DNA of 64,000 nt from Methylomicrobium lacus LW14 (GCF_000527095.1 NZ_AZUN01000001.1:1-64000); one strand, 5' to 3'; positions 46,719 to 56,174 are shown, numbered from the stretch's first letter. Notes: generated by a model from the sequence alone, not told the origin. A program made the numbers and translations.

Positions 46719-47885
46719 TCATTCCCTGGCAATGATCTGAAGATTATTCTCTTTGATCCCGAGCAGCAATTCGCCCTGCAAAATTCCGAGCAATTCCTTG
46801 CCGGCCATGCTGTATCGCCATCCGTGCAGTAACGGGCAGTCGCCATCGTCGTTATTGAACAGCAAGGCTTCCAAGTCTTTTCGGGTGGCGAGGATGTTCG
46901 GATTCAAGGCGTTCTCTTCGGCCCTGATCCTGACGATTGCGGTCAACAGGTCAACGATCGCTTCCTGCTGCTGGGTTTTCTTGACGGGGCGGCCATCCTC
47001 ATGCAGGGGAATCGGCGGACGGTTTTTCGCCGCGCCGATGATCTTGCACAAGGCGGCGCCATAACGGTTGACTGTGCGTTCGTTGATGCCGCGGACTTGT
47101 GCCAGCTCTCCCACCGTTTCCGGTTGAAGTTTCGCGATATCGAACAACAGTTCATCGCGGATCAGCCAGCCTTTCGGGCGGTTTTCGCTTTGCGCGGTGC
47201 TTTCGCGCCATTCGGCGAGAGCCTGGATGATCGAAAGTTGCTTGCCGGTCAGTTTGTTTTTGCCCTTGATTTTATGCCAGGCGTGCTCCGGCACGACTTC
47301 GTAAAGCCCCGGATTGGACAGTTCGGCAAAATCCAGCTGCAGCCAATCGAGACGCCCCAATGCACTCAGCTTGTCGAGCATGATTTGATAGATTTTGCAC
47401 AGATAAATCACATCGTCTGCGGCATATTGGATTTCCGCTTCGGTGAGCGGGCGTTTACTCCAATCCGCGCGCGTGTGGGCCTTGTTCAGGTTCACGTTCA
47501 ACAGGTGCGAGACCAGCATCGCATAGCCCGGATTGTCCTGGTAACCCAGTAAAGGCGCCGCGACTTGCGTGTCAAAGATCGGCGAGGGCAGTTTTCCGGT
47601 CAATTGATAAAATATTTCCAGATCCTGGCGGCTGGAATGCAGCACCTTGATGAGGTCGGGGTTGTATAAGACCTCAAAAAGTTCGTCGAGTTGGGTGAGG
47701 GCGATTGGGTCGATGCAAGCCACCCAGTCAGGCGTGGCGATCTGTAATAAGCAGAACTTCGGATAATAGGTTTTCTCGCGTAAAAACTCGGTATCGAGTG
47801 CGATCCATGGAGCCGATTTGATGCGCGCGCAAATTTCAGAAAGTTTTGCGGGGGTGTCGATGTATTCAATGGCAGTTGTATTCAC
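46719..47885 (-). CDS. rnd: Ribonuclease D
   Basis: 388 residues from a GTG start. DEDD exonuclease domain: Exo I WIALDTEFLREKTYYPKFCL, Exo II around LIKVLHSSRQDLEIFYQLTG, Exo III TEAEIQYAADDVIYLCKIYQ; then an HRDC domain (about 210-290). It trims tRNA 3' ends. Downstream of the orphan RNA-binding-domain gene on the same strand, with a 159-base gap. Confidence 0.95.
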   Translation of the reverse strand: MNTTAIEYIDTPAKLSEICARIKSAPWIALDTEFLREKTYYPKFCLLQIATPDWVACIDPIALTQLDELFEVLYNPDLIKVLHSSRQDLEIFYQLTGKLPSPIFDTQVAAPLLGYQDNPGYAMLVSHLLNVNLNKAHTRADWSKRPLTEAEIQYAADDVIYLCKIYQIMLDKLSALGRLDWLQLDFAELSNPGLYEVVPEHAWHKIKGKNKLTGKQLSIIQALAEWRESTAQSENRPKGWLIRDELLFDIAKLQPETVGELAQVRGINERTVNRYGAALCKIIGAAKNRPPIPLHEDGRPVKKTQQQEAIVDLLTAIVRIRAEENALNPNILATRKDLEALLFNNDDGDCPLLHGWRYSMAGKELLGILQGELLLGIKENNLQIIARE

Positions 47886-48044
47886 GTGTCGAACCTTAAA
47901 TTGAGGCGGCCGCCCATAAAGATCGTTGCAATAAGAACGGGATCATGGTCTTGCGCCGGAGAATTGAGCCGGATGCGCTGGTTTAATCGTTTTCATATTC
48001 GCAGAGAAGCGCCGAGGAAATGCGCGCGAGCCAACGAAAGCGAT

Positions 48045-48635
48045 TCAATTTTTACCGGAAAAGCCGGCCGCTTCGGACTGTGGTTTGGCGCTCTGCTGAC
48101 GATGGCGTCCATAACGCGAATTGCCGCGCTTTTTGGGGCGCCGGTTTTTTACCCGCCGAATATCCAGGGCTTGGCGATTGATCTCGACCGCTTTTAAATG
48201 TTGAAAGATGTCCGGCGGCATTTCATCGGGCAATTCGATCAGCGTGTAAAAGTCCTGAATGTCGATATTGGCGATATTGTTTTTATCGACCCCCGATTCT
48301 TCCACCAAGACTTTTTTGATTTCTTCGGCCGTGACTTGATGTTGACGGCCGACATCGAGCCGATAACGGACCATTTTTATCGTTTGCGGTATGGCTTGCC
48401 GAAGTGCGCCGGCCCCCCGCTGCGCTTGGGCGGGAGGAATGGCGGCGGCCTGAGATCTCGCCGGGTTTTGCAGTAAAAACAGCAGGGCAGCGGCGCAGTC
48501 CAAGGGATCGGCCCCCAGGCTTGCGCTGAGATTCTTCAGATGGGCTCTTTGGCCGCCGAGATCCTCGCTGTTGATGATCTGTTGTATTTGGCCATCCAAG
48601 CCTGTTGATAGGCTGGGTTTATCGGTATTGTTCAT
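48045..48635 (-). CDS. Stand-alone DbpA-type RNA-binding domain protein
   Basis: 196 residues. Residues 86-161 match the C-terminal RNA-binding domain of DEAD-box helicases of the DeaD/DbpA type (MVRYRLDVGRQHQVTAEEIK, then IANIDIQDFYTLIELPDEMP). Residues 25-57 (LKNLSASLGADPLDCAAALL) resemble the linker helix that follows the helicase core in DeaD. No helicase core (no Walker A, DEAD, SAT) is present upstream; the frame starts cleanly with ATG. The C-terminus is strongly basic (RRVKNRRPKKRGNSRYGRHR). Probably an RNA-binding or chaperone-like protein. Same strand as surA and lptD, 79 bases after surA. Confidence 0.8.
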   Translation of the reverse strand: MNNTDKPSLSTGLDGQIQQIINSEDLGGQRAHLKNLSASLGADPLDCAAALLFLLQNPARSQAAAIPPAQAQRGAGALRQAIPQTIKMVRYRLDVGRQHQVTAEEIKKVLVEESGVDKNNIANIDIQDFYTLIELPDEMPPDIFQHLKAVEINRQALDIRRVKNRRPKKRGNSRYGRHRQQSAKPQSEAAGFSGKN

Positions 48636-48714
48636 CCTGGAAATGAGCGCTCGGGTGGACTATTCAAGTCAATGTCAGCAAAAAATGGCGGCGGAATCAG
48701 GCGTCAGGTTTGGA

Positions 48715-50001
48715 TTAGAGCCTGTCTTCAAATATTTCGACATAGGCTTCATCACGAATACGGCGCAGCCAGAGTTCGGTTTCTTCTTCGATTTTCCGTT
48801 TGCGTATCGCCTCCCGGGCCATATTTTTTTGGTGTTCGTTGCTATTGTCTTTGGTTTCGCGATCGAGCACCTGGATCAAGTGCCAACCGAATTGAGTCTG
48901 CACCGGGTCGCTGATTTGTTTGATCGCCAGTTCATTCATCGTATTTTCGAATTCTTTGACCAAGTCGCCTGGGCTCACCCTGCCCAGGGAGCCGCCTTTC
49001 AAGGCCGAGCCTTTATCGTCCGAGTGCGCGCGCGCGAGCGCGGCGAAGTCATCGCCATCGGTAATGCGCTCCTTCAACGCCAGCAAGCGTTTTTTGGCTT
49101 CATTATCGTCGATTAATTCGTTGGTTTTGATCAAAATGTGCCGAACTTCGGTTTTGGTGACCATGTGGTTTTCGCTGCCTTTCGACTCGAGCAGCTTGAT
49201 CACATGAAAGCCGCTGGGGCTGCGTATCGGATCGGATACGGCGCCGACACTCATTTTTTTCGCGGTATCGGCAAAAATACTCGGGATATCGTTCAGGTTG
49301 CGCCAGCCCAGATCGCCGCCTGACAAAGCATTGTCATCGTCCGAGTTGCTGACCGCGGTATGGGTAAAATCCTGGCCTTCGCGCAGCTTGGCGACGATGT
49401 CATCGGCCTTGCTTTTGGCGGCCTGTATCTCCGCGGCGGAAGCGCCTTCTTTCAGGGCGATAAGAATGTGTCCTAAATGGTATTGTACCGAGTCGGAACC
49501 GACTTTGCCCTGGGTTTCGAGATAGTGTTCGACTTCCCGGTCGGTCACCTTGATGCGGGCGCCAATCTCGCGCGCGCGCAACTGATTGACCATGATTTCA
49601 TTGCGCACATTATCCAGAAAGCTTTTATAGGCCATGCCTTGGCTGATCAGTTCGTTTCTGAACTCGTCAGGGCTCATATTGTTATTGCGCGCGATTTCGG
49701 TGACCGAACTGTTCAGCATTTCGTCGCTGACCGTGATGCCGGCTTTTTCGGCCAATTGCTTCTGCAGCCTGTCGACAATCAGTTTTTCGAGTACTTGGCG
49801 GCGCAGCGTGGACGCCGGCGGCATCTCGACATTGGAGGCGCGCATACGCTGCGCGATCATATCAGTTTCTTTTTCCAGTTCGTGTTCCAATACTACGTCT
49901 TCCTCGACGATCGCGACGATGTTGTCGAGCATTTCGGCGCGGGCGACATTGGCGCCAGCTAGCCAATGGAGCAGAAAAAAAGCAATAAAAAATTGTTTCA
50001 T
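48715..50001 (-). CDS. surA: Periplasmic chaperone and prolyl isomerase SurA
   Basis: 428 residues. Signal peptide ends AGANVARA. N-terminal SurA chaperone domain (DNIVAIVEEDVVLEHELEKE), then two parvulin domains (about 172-270, YHLGHILIALKEGAS; about 285-385, EVRHILIKTNELIDD, with SDDKGSALKGGSLGRVSPGD). It escorts outer-membrane proteins, including LptD, through the periplasm. Its ATG overlaps the lptD stop by one base (TAATG), so they are translationally coupled. Confidence 0.96.
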   Translation of the reverse strand: MKQFFIAFFLLHWLAGANVARAEMLDNIVAIVEEDVVLEHELEKETDMIAQRMRASNVEMPPASTLRRQVLEKLIVDRLQKQLAEKAGITVSDEMLNSSVTEIARNNNMSPDEFRNELISQGMAYKSFLDNVRNEIMVNQLRAREIGARIKVTDREVEHYLETQGKVGSDSVQYHLGHILIALKEGASAAEIQAAKSKADDIVAKLREGQDFTHTAVSNSDDDNALSGGDLGWRNLNDIPSIFADTAKKMSVGAVSDPIRSPSGFHVIKLLESKGSENHMVTKTEVRHILIKTNELIDDNEAKKRLLALKERITDGDDFAALARAHSDDKGSALKGGSLGRVSPGDLVKEFENTMNELAIKQISDPVQTQFGWHLIQVLDRETKDNSNEHQKNMAREAIRKRKIEEETELWLRRIRDEAYVEIFEDRL

Positions 50002-52961
50002 TACGGTGTGGTCAATTCATTTTGGCGGCTTTGATAGCCGAAAATACTTTGTTCTAAGAAGGTGTCGAGCCTTTCACCCAGGCCGGTCAAGCCTTTGAAC
50101 TCAACCTGAAAGAAAACTCCGGATTGGCTGGTGCCTTCCGCTAGCTGCGTATTCGCGCTATTAACCGTATTGATATTGTTGATATAGCGGCGGCCGATCA
50201 GGCGGAAACGCCAGCAGCAATTCTCTTTTTCGACGCCGATAAAGGTTTCCTGCGTGTTGTTATAAAGCCATGAATATTGCCAGCGGCCGATCGCGTACCA
50301 GTTGTCGAGCAGAGGCCAGCGGAAGCTTACGTCGCTTTGCACTAGATCGTTGCTGTGCAGCACGGCCGGATCGGTCAGCGGATTATAATTATTATCGGCG
50401 GCGGACTGCTGCCAAATGTTTTGGTTTGCTATTAAGGTTCGTTCAACGAGATCGGTACGTCGATAATGGAAGCCCAGATTCAGAATCCTCTCGGACTCAT
50501 CCACAAAATGGAGCACCGCTTTGCCTCTGACGATGTCATTGGTCTGTGGGTTCCACTGGATACCGGTTTCTCCGGACCAGTGCTCGGTAAATTCGCTGCT
50601 GAGTTCGGCAATCAGCGGCGACACACTGTCGGTTTCGGGAGGTGTTTCAAAGCCTTCCTCAGGGACCGTCACGAAATCAGGCAGGTTGCGAATCCTGATT
50701 GGCGCGGTCACTTCGCGGTCCTGGAAATAAAAAATCTGCCCGATGTTGAATTTCAATCTTTCACGGCCGCTTTCAGGATCGAGCAGGCGCGTCGTCAGTG
50801 CGGCGGTGATTTGATTGGCATCCTGGACCCTGTCGGTGCCGCTGAAACGGTTTTCACGGAACAGATTGCTGAACCATAAGTCGTAGTTCGAGGTATCAAA
50901 CAAAGGAATATTTGTTTGGTCCTTTTTAGGGATGTATAAATAAAACAACCGCGGTTCGATCGTATGCTTCAAGGACGAGCCGGCGCTGCCGAGATCCCGT
51001 TCGAACGTCATGCCGCTGTCCATTGAAAAGATCGGCAAGGTGCGGGTGACAGCACCAGGCCAGTTTTTGGGGACATTATTAGGGTCCGTACTACTTTTTT
51101 CAGAGAGCTGATAATCTGTGTGCTGTAGTGAAACTTTGGGTGTTAAAAAGCCCCATTCGTTGTGCAGCGGCGAACTGATCGAAGGCTTGATATTTAAACG
51201 CTGGCCGTTGACAAGATTTTGATGTTGAAAATAGACGTATTCGCCATCCAGAGCCGCATTCAGCGGCATAAAATCGAAGGCGTGATTTAGGTCGAGATTG
51301 ATTTGAGGCAGTCGCCGATAGGGACGTTTGTGGCCGGTCAATGTTTTATCGATCGTTTGATAATTCTCGAGACGGCCGACCAACGAAATACCTTTGCTTC
51401 TATCTCTGTAGCCCAAATCGGCCGTGCTTTTGATGTGACTGAAATTTGGAAAGCTCAGCGCGTTGCCGAGCTCACCGAAATATTCCTTGTCCGAAACATA
51501 ATTCAGATCCAGATTCGAGCTGATGTACTGGCCGAACTGGCTGTTGTTTTTGAACGACCCCAGAAAACGCGAGATATGGCGCTCTTGGTCATTCGGTACA
51601 ACTTCAAGCCCCAATTTGCTGTTCGAGTAGGGAGTCAATAGTCTGAAATCGCCGGCCAGCATCAAGCCCCGTTTCGTATAATAGCGCGGTTTAAAGGTGG
51701 CGTCATAGTTCGGCGCGATGTTCCAGTAATAAGGCACCGTAGCGTGGAAGCCGCCCAGTTGCGTATTGCCGTAGGAAGGCGCCAGGAAGCCCGATAAACG
51801 CCGGTTATCGACCGGGAAAGACAAATACGGCGAGTAAAAGACCGGCGTGCCTTTGAATTCGACCCAGGCATTTTTGGCGGCGCCTTTACCGGTGGCGTCG
51901 TTCACTTTCAGATCGGATGCATGCACGACCCAGTCCGTATTGCCCGGAGGACAGGTGGTGTAGGCGACGTCCTTGTAACGCGAAAGCGATTTGCTTTCCC
52001 GGTACGCGGCGGCGGCGCGGCCTCTGAGCGGCGCGGACGGATTGATGAACTGCACGTTTCTCAAGGTCGCCTGGTCTTGCGCCAGTTTTAGATTCGCGGA
52101 GTTACTGTAAATCGATAAATTGTCCTCGCTGTAATACACCTCGCCTTGCAGATCTAAGTTTTGCGAAACGCTGTCATACTGTGCGGTGTGTGACAGCGAG
52201 TGCTGGTCGGCGCGGGTAATTTCAACATTGCCCTCATAACTGCTGATTTCATTGTCGAAGACTTCGCCATAATTGGCATGTACATCCAGTGGCGACACGT
52301 CTCGCAAATGCCGGCCCGGCGTAAATCCGCCGGGGGCTCCCGGCTCGATGCTGCAATTTGCCCACGGATCGTATTTGAGCTGGGAGGCCAGTGAGCCGAA
52401 TACCTGCTCCTGCTTTGCGTCGAATGCCGGATCGAGCAGGCTGAAGCCGTGTTTCTCGGCAGCGACGGTGCGCGGCTGGCCTTGCGGGTCGGGGCCGGTC
52501 AGGTTGCAATCCCAGTCCTGGCTGCCGTCTCCGGATTTACAGTGCCAGCCGGCCTGCCGGGTATCTTCCTGGCGCAGGTTTTCCTTAACGGCGATGGCCT
52601 TGTGCACGGTCGCTTGCACCGGAATCGGTTTTTCGGCGACCGGTTTCGGCTGAAGCTCAGGTTTGGCTTCGGCTGGGGTTTCCGGAATCGGCGCCGGCGC
52701 CGATTCGCTGGCGGCGGTTTCCTTCACTTCGGTCGGCGCAGGCGGCACCGGTGCGGGCTGCTGCGCTAAGGGCTCGTTGTTGGTGTTGGTGTTGGTGTCG
52801 GTGTTGGTGTCGGTGTCGGTGTCGGTGGAAGGCTGGGCTTTTTCGCCGGAGCAAACCCATTCCTTGCTGTTTTTGTCCTGATGGCAATTCCAGGCGGCGT
52901 CATCCGCAAAACCCGGAGTCTGCAGTAACGCGAAAAAAAACAGGATGAGCCAAAAATGCAT
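50001..52961 (-). CDS. lptD: LPS-assembly outer-membrane protein LptD
   Basis: 986 residues, longer than E. coli LptD (about 780). Signal peptide ends LLQTPGFA. A roughly 220-residue N-terminal extension holds paired W-x-C motifs (WNC..WVC at about 24-37, WHC..WDC at about 138-152), a run of Thr-Asp/Asn dipeptides (VNTR, 52776-52827) and a Pro/Ala-rich stretch. Then the OstA/LptA-like beta domain (LDVHANYGEVFDNEISSYEG) and the 26-strand barrel. It inserts lipopolysaccharide in the outer leaflet with LptE. Divergent from amgK-murU, a layout shared with Pseudomonas. Pseudomonas LptD also has a W-x-C N-terminal extension. Confidence 0.95.
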   Translation of the reverse strand: MHFWLILFFFALLQTPGFADDAAWNCHQDKNSKEWVCSGEKAQPSTDTDTDTNTDTNTNTNNEPLAQQPAPVPPAPTEVKETAASESAPAPIPETPAEAKPELQPKPVAEKPIPVQATVHKAIAVKENLRQEDTRQAGWHCKSGDGSQDWDCNLTGPDPQGQPRTVAAEKHGFSLLDPAFDAKQEQVFGSLASQLKYDPWANCSIEPGAPGGFTPGRHLRDVSPLDVHANYGEVFDNEISSYEGNVEITRADQHSLSHTAQYDSVSQNLDLQGEVYYSEDNLSIYSNSANLKLAQDQATLRNVQFINPSAPLRGRAAAAYRESKSLSRYKDVAYTTCPPGNTDWVVHASDLKVNDATGKGAAKNAWVEFKGTPVFYSPYLSFPVDNRRLSGFLAPSYGNTQLGGFHATVPYYWNIAPNYDATFKPRYYTKRGLMLAGDFRLLTPYSNSKLGLEVVPNDQERHISRFLGSFKNNSQFGQYISSNLDLNYVSDKEYFGELGNALSFPNFSHIKSTADLGYRDRSKGISLVGRLENYQTIDKTLTGHKRPYRRLPQINLDLNHAFDFMPLNAALDGEYVYFQHQNLVNGQRLNIKPSISSPLHNEWGFLTPKVSLQHTDYQLSEKSSTDPNNVPKNWPGAVTRTLPIFSMDSGMTFERDLGSAGSSLKHTIEPRLFYLYIPKKDQTNIPLFDTSNYDLWFSNLFRENRFSGTDRVQDANQITAALTTRLLDPESGRERLKFNIGQIFYFQDREVTAPIRIRNLPDFVTVPEEGFETPPETDSVSPLIAELSSEFTEHWSGETGIQWNPQTNDIVRGKAVLHFVDESERILNLGFHYRRTDLVERTLIANQNIWQQSAADNNYNPLTDPAVLHSNDLVQSDVSFRWPLLDNWYAIGRWQYSWLYNNTQETFIGVEKENCCWRFRLIGRRYINNINTVNSANTQLAEGTSQSGVFFQVEFKGLTGLGERLDTFLEQSIFGYQSRQNELTTP
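52776..52827. repeat. Hexanucleotide tandem repeat inside lptD
   Basis: About eight copies of a 6-base unit (GGTGTY on the plus strand) encoding alternating Thr-Asp and Thr-Asn in the LptD N-terminal linker. Six-base unit length keeps the frame if copies change. Confidence 0.85.
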
Positions 52962-53070
52962 GCGGTGTTGGGGTATCAGTAGCGAAACGTTTCGTAAATA
53001 GACTAAAATGCCAGACTGACATTTTACCTTAATTTACCTGCCCGTAATAAACTAATCTAACTGGATCATC

Positions 53071-54063
53071 ATGATTGAAGATTTACGCATCTTAGGCCTG
53101 CTCGACTGGCTTCGGCATGACCTGTTGATGACGATAACCGGCTGCGAGCCGGCTTCCAGCGACGCCAGTTTTCGGCGCTATTTCAGAGTCAAGGGCCCCG
53201 AAGGTCAGTTTGTGGTGATGGACGCGCCGCCCGAGAAAGAAAACGTGGCGGCGTTCATCAGGGTCGATCATTTGCTGAAAGCGGCCGGCGTGCACGTGCC
53301 CGAGATCTTTGCGCAAAATCCCGAGGAAGGCTTTCTGCTGCTCGAAGACTTCGGCAGCGCCGATTTTCTGGGCCGGGTGACGGCGGAGAATGCCGGGGCG
53401 ATGTATCAGGACGCGCTGGACAGTCTGTTCCGCTTGCAGACCGGGACGTCGATCGCATCCTGCGGTTTGCCAAGTTACGATCACGCGCTGTTGACGCGTG
53501 AGTTGGGTATTTTCGATGAGTGGTTCCTGGGGCAGTGGCTCGATATCGAGATGCCGTCCGGAATCCGCGGTCCGCTGCATGAGCACTTGATCGCCGCGGC
53601 GCTGGAGCAGCCGCAGCTCTGCGTGCATCGGGATTATCATTCGCGCAATCTGATGGCGCTGGACGCGGACTCGCCCGGCGTTCTCGATTTTCAGGATGCG
53701 GTGATAGGCCCGGTCACCTATGATCTGGTGTCTCTGCTGAGAGATTGCTATATCGCCTGGCCCGAGCAGCAGGTCGAAGACTGGATGAGCGGCTATTATC
53801 AACGGCTGCTCTCTGCGCAATTGATCGATTGCAGTCTTGAACAATTTCGGCGCTGGTTCGACTGGATGGGTATGCAGCGCCATCTGAAAGCGATCGGCAT
53901 TTTTGCGCGCTTGAACCTGCGCGACGGCAAACCCGGCTATCTGAAAGATATTCCGCGCACCTTGAGCTATGTGCTTGCGCAGGCCAATGCCTATCCCGAG
54001 TTCGCCGAATTCGCCGAATTTTTGCGTGAGAAGGTATTGCCGTTGCCGGAGGTCGCCGCATGA
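53071..54063 (+). CDS. amgK: N-acetylmuramate/N-acetylglucosamine kinase
   Basis: 330 residues, aminoglycoside-phosphotransferase fold. N-terminus with SDASFRRYFRV (nucleotide-binding loop), catalytic LCVHRDYHSRNLMAL (HxDxxxxN) and metal-binding LDFQDAVIGPVTYDLVSLLR. With MurU it forms the cell-wall recycling bypass that makes UDP-MurNAc and confers fosfomycin tolerance in Pseudomonas. Divergent from lptD; its stop overlaps murU (ATGA). Confidence 0.93.
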   Translation: MIEDLRILGLLDWLRHDLLMTITGCEPASSDASFRRYFRVKGPEGQFVVMDAPPEKENVAAFIRVDHLLKAAGVHVPEIFAQNPEEGFLLLEDFGSADFLGRVTAENAGAMYQDALDSLFRLQTGTSIASCGLPSYDHALLTRELGIFDEWFLGQWLDIEMPSGIRGPLHEHLIAAALEQPQLCVHRDYHSRNLMALDADSPGVLDFQDAVIGPVTYDLVSLLRDCYIAWPEQQVEDWMSGYYQRLLSAQLIDCSLEQFRRWFDWMGMQRHLKAIGIFARLNLRDGKPGYLKDIPRTLSYVLAQANAYPEFAEFAEFLREKVLPLPEVAA

Positions 54064-54740
54064 AAGCGATGATACTGGCCGCCGGACGCGGCGAGCGGAT
54101 GCGCCCGTTGACCGATCACACGCCGAAGCCCTTGTTAAAAGTGGCCGGCAAGGCCTTGATCGAGCATACCATCGCCCAATTGGTCGGCGCAGGATTTACC
54201 GAGATCGTGATCAATCATGCGCACCTCGGCGCGCAGATCGAAGCCGCGCTCGGCTACGGCGAGCGCTACGGCGCGCGCATCCGCTATTCGCCCGAGGGCG
54301 CGCAGGCGCTCGAAACCGCCGGCGGCATCATCCACGCGTTGCCGTTATTGGGCAAAGAGCCGTTTCTGGTCGTGAATGGCGATATTGCGACCGATTTTCC
54401 GTTTGAAACCTTGCATCAGGTGCCGGTCGATCTGGCGCATCTGATTCTGGTCGATAATCCGGAGCATCACGCCCAGGGCGATTTCGGCCTGGACGGCGAG
54501 GGGGGCGTGATCGAAAGCGGCAAAGAGACCTTTACCTTCAGCGGCATCGGAATTTACGATCCCGCCTTGTTTGGCGATACGCCGGCGGGCGTCAGCAAGC
54601 TCGGCCCGTTGCTGCGCTGGGCGATCGGCCGGCAGCGGGTTTCCGGGCAGAAATATGACGGGTTCTGGATGGATATTGGAACTCCAGAGCGCCTAGAGAC
54701 TCTTGATATTTACTATTCCCAAACAGGAGCATCCTCATGA
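54060..54740 (+). CDS. murU: MurNAc-1-phosphate uridylyltransferase
   Basis: 226 residues, nucleotidyltransferase fold: MILAAGRGERMRPLTDHTPK opening with the pyrophosphorylase signature, NGDIATDFPFETL metal site and FTFSGIGIYDPALF. It converts MurNAc-1-phosphate and UTP to UDP-MurNAc. Overlaps amgK upstream and the dodecin gene downstream by 4 bases each, so three genes form a tight unit. Confidence 0.93.
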   Translation: MKAMILAAGRGERMRPLTDHTPKPLLKVAGKALIEHTIAQLVGAGFTEIVINHAHLGAQIEAALGYGERYGARIRYSPEGAQALETAGGIIHALPLLGKEPFLVVNGDIATDFPFETLHQVPVDLAHLILVDNPEHHAQGDFGLDGEGGVIESGKETFTFSGIGIYDPALFGDTPAGVSKLGPLLRWAIGRQRVSGQKYDGFWMDIGTPERLETLDIYYSQTGASS

Positions 54741-54946
54741 GCGATCATATCTACAAGAAAATCGAACTGACCGGTTCTTCCTCCGTCGGTTTGCAGGACG
54801 CGATCGAGAACGCGATTGCTCGCGCCTCGAAAACGATTCAGAACATGCGCTGGTTCGAAGTGGTCGAAACGCGCGGCCAAATCGAAAACGGCAAGATCGC
54901 GCATTGGCAGGTCACGATCAAGGTCGGCTTTGCGCTGAACGAATGA
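54737..54946 (+). CDS. Dodecin family flavin-binding protein
   Basis: 69 residues, the usual dodecin size. SSVGLQDAIENAIARASKTI, then MRWFEVVETRGQIENGKIAH and WQVTIKVGF fit the beta-alpha-beta-beta fold; the flavin-stacking Trp in RWFEV is present. Bacterial dodecins store flavin or, in some species, other ligands as dodecamers. ATGA overlap with murU and an AGGAG site show it is expressed with the MurNAc recycling pair. Any link to cell-wall recycling is unknown. Confidence 0.92.
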   Translation: MSDHIYKKIELTGSSSVGLQDAIENAIARASKTIQNMRWFEVVETRGQIENGKIAHWQVTIKVGFALNE

Positions 54947-54950
54947 GTCC

Positions 54951-55997
54951 TCATTTGCTGAAGGCGATGTAACGCCGGTACGGCGAGTCCTGCTTCCAGG
55001 TGAAAGACTCGGTGTAATAGTGCATCAGGCCCAGGTAACCCAACAGGCCCAGGGTAACTGCTTTGCGGATCTCGATGCCGAACCAGTAGTTGGTAAGCAG
55101 GCTGACCAGTTGGTCGCCATAGGCTTGCAGCACGAAGGCGAGGCCGAAAGACAGCGCCGGCAACACGATGAAGCAGTGCACGTGCCAGCTTTTGGCCTGA
55201 CGGTAGAGCCAGTTTTGCGGCTGTTGCTGGTGGCGGTTGTAATCGTGCGTCACATAAAAGAAATAGGCGGTCGCATCATGCACCAGCCGGGGCCCGAGAA
55301 TCGCCAAAAAATAGTATTGCTGGATGAACAGATAATAACTGCTCAACACCAGCAAGGTATTGGACCACATAAACCATTTGCCGAATGCGGCCGATACCAG
55401 GCGTTGGCAGTACACGGTGCCGAGCGCGAGCAGCACGCACAAATTGCCGGCGATGAGTTTGATCCATTCGACTTGGTCCGGCGTCAGTCTCGCTTGCAGA
55501 AAGATGCCGAGATAAATCAACAGGCCCGCGCCGACGCTGAGTCCAAGCAAGCCATAGAAATGCGCAGCGGGTAGTTTGCACAGCCCTCGCGCCAGGCCAT
55601 GCTGCTGCTTCAACACATGCAGGACGGTCCAGGCGGCGACCGCGACGTAAAAAACGGAGTAGGGCAGATACAGACTGCCGATGCCGAAGATGATTGCGAG
55701 CGCGAGCGTCATCCGGAAAATGCGGGGCTTATAAAGCTTCAAATAATCGCCGTTGCTGCACAACAGAATCGCGCTGGCGATGATGTGCGGCGTGCCGAAC
55801 AAAATTTGATATAGCAAAAAATGCCCGGTGTTGCTGGGCAGATTTTCTTTCAGAAAATACTGCCAGAACCAGCCGTCGAACAACTGGAGCAGGATGCAGA
55901 CCGGAATGATCAGATACAGCGCCAGAATCAGGCGAAACGAAACGGTTATCCGGGCTGGTGCTGAAAAATCTTGTGAGGAAACGGCTTGAGCAGACAT
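54951..55997 (-). CDS. Polytopic membrane protein with intramembrane histidines, function unknown
   Basis: 348 residues, about 8-9 membrane helices and no signal peptide. Histidines cluster in or next to helices: His71 (GTPHIIAS), His127 and His133 (VLHVLKQQHGLARG), His240 (RLVHDATAYFFYVTHDYNRH with His251 and His256), His326 (LMHYYTESFTWK). Such spacing suggests a metal or haem site in the membrane, as in some membrane-bound oxygenases or Brp/Blh-like enzymes, but I do not recognise the family. Convergent with dodecin (4 bases apart); a 177-base gap separates it from rimO. Confidence 0.7.
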   Translation of the reverse strand: MSAQAVSSQDFSAPARITVSFRLILALYLIIPVCILLQLFDGWFWQYFLKENLPSNTGHFLLYQILFGTPHIIASAILLCSNGDYLKLYKPRIFRMTLALAIIFGIGSLYLPYSVFYVAVAAWTVLHVLKQQHGLARGLCKLPAAHFYGLLGLSVGAGLLIYLGIFLQARLTPDQVEWIKLIAGNLCVLLALGTVYCQRLVSAAFGKWFMWSNTLLVLSSYYLFIQQYYFLAILGPRLVHDATAYFFYVTHDYNRHQQQPQNWLYRQAKSWHVHCFIVLPALSFGLAFVLQAYGDQLVSLLTNYWFGIEIRKAVTLGLLGYLGLMHYYTESFTWKQDSPYRRYIAFSK

Positions 55998-56174
55998 AAA
56001 AAATGATCCCGCATTGATTTACATGATGGTGTATGAATTCCTTAAGGGCATGAAGCGTGTAAATTCACTCAAATGCAAAGTAGGGCGGGAATGGCGGCGG
56101 ATCGATCCGGTCGGAATCGAGCGGCGCCATTCGCCGCAGCTACGTTTTATTAAGCACTGATTTAGGAGTGTATT

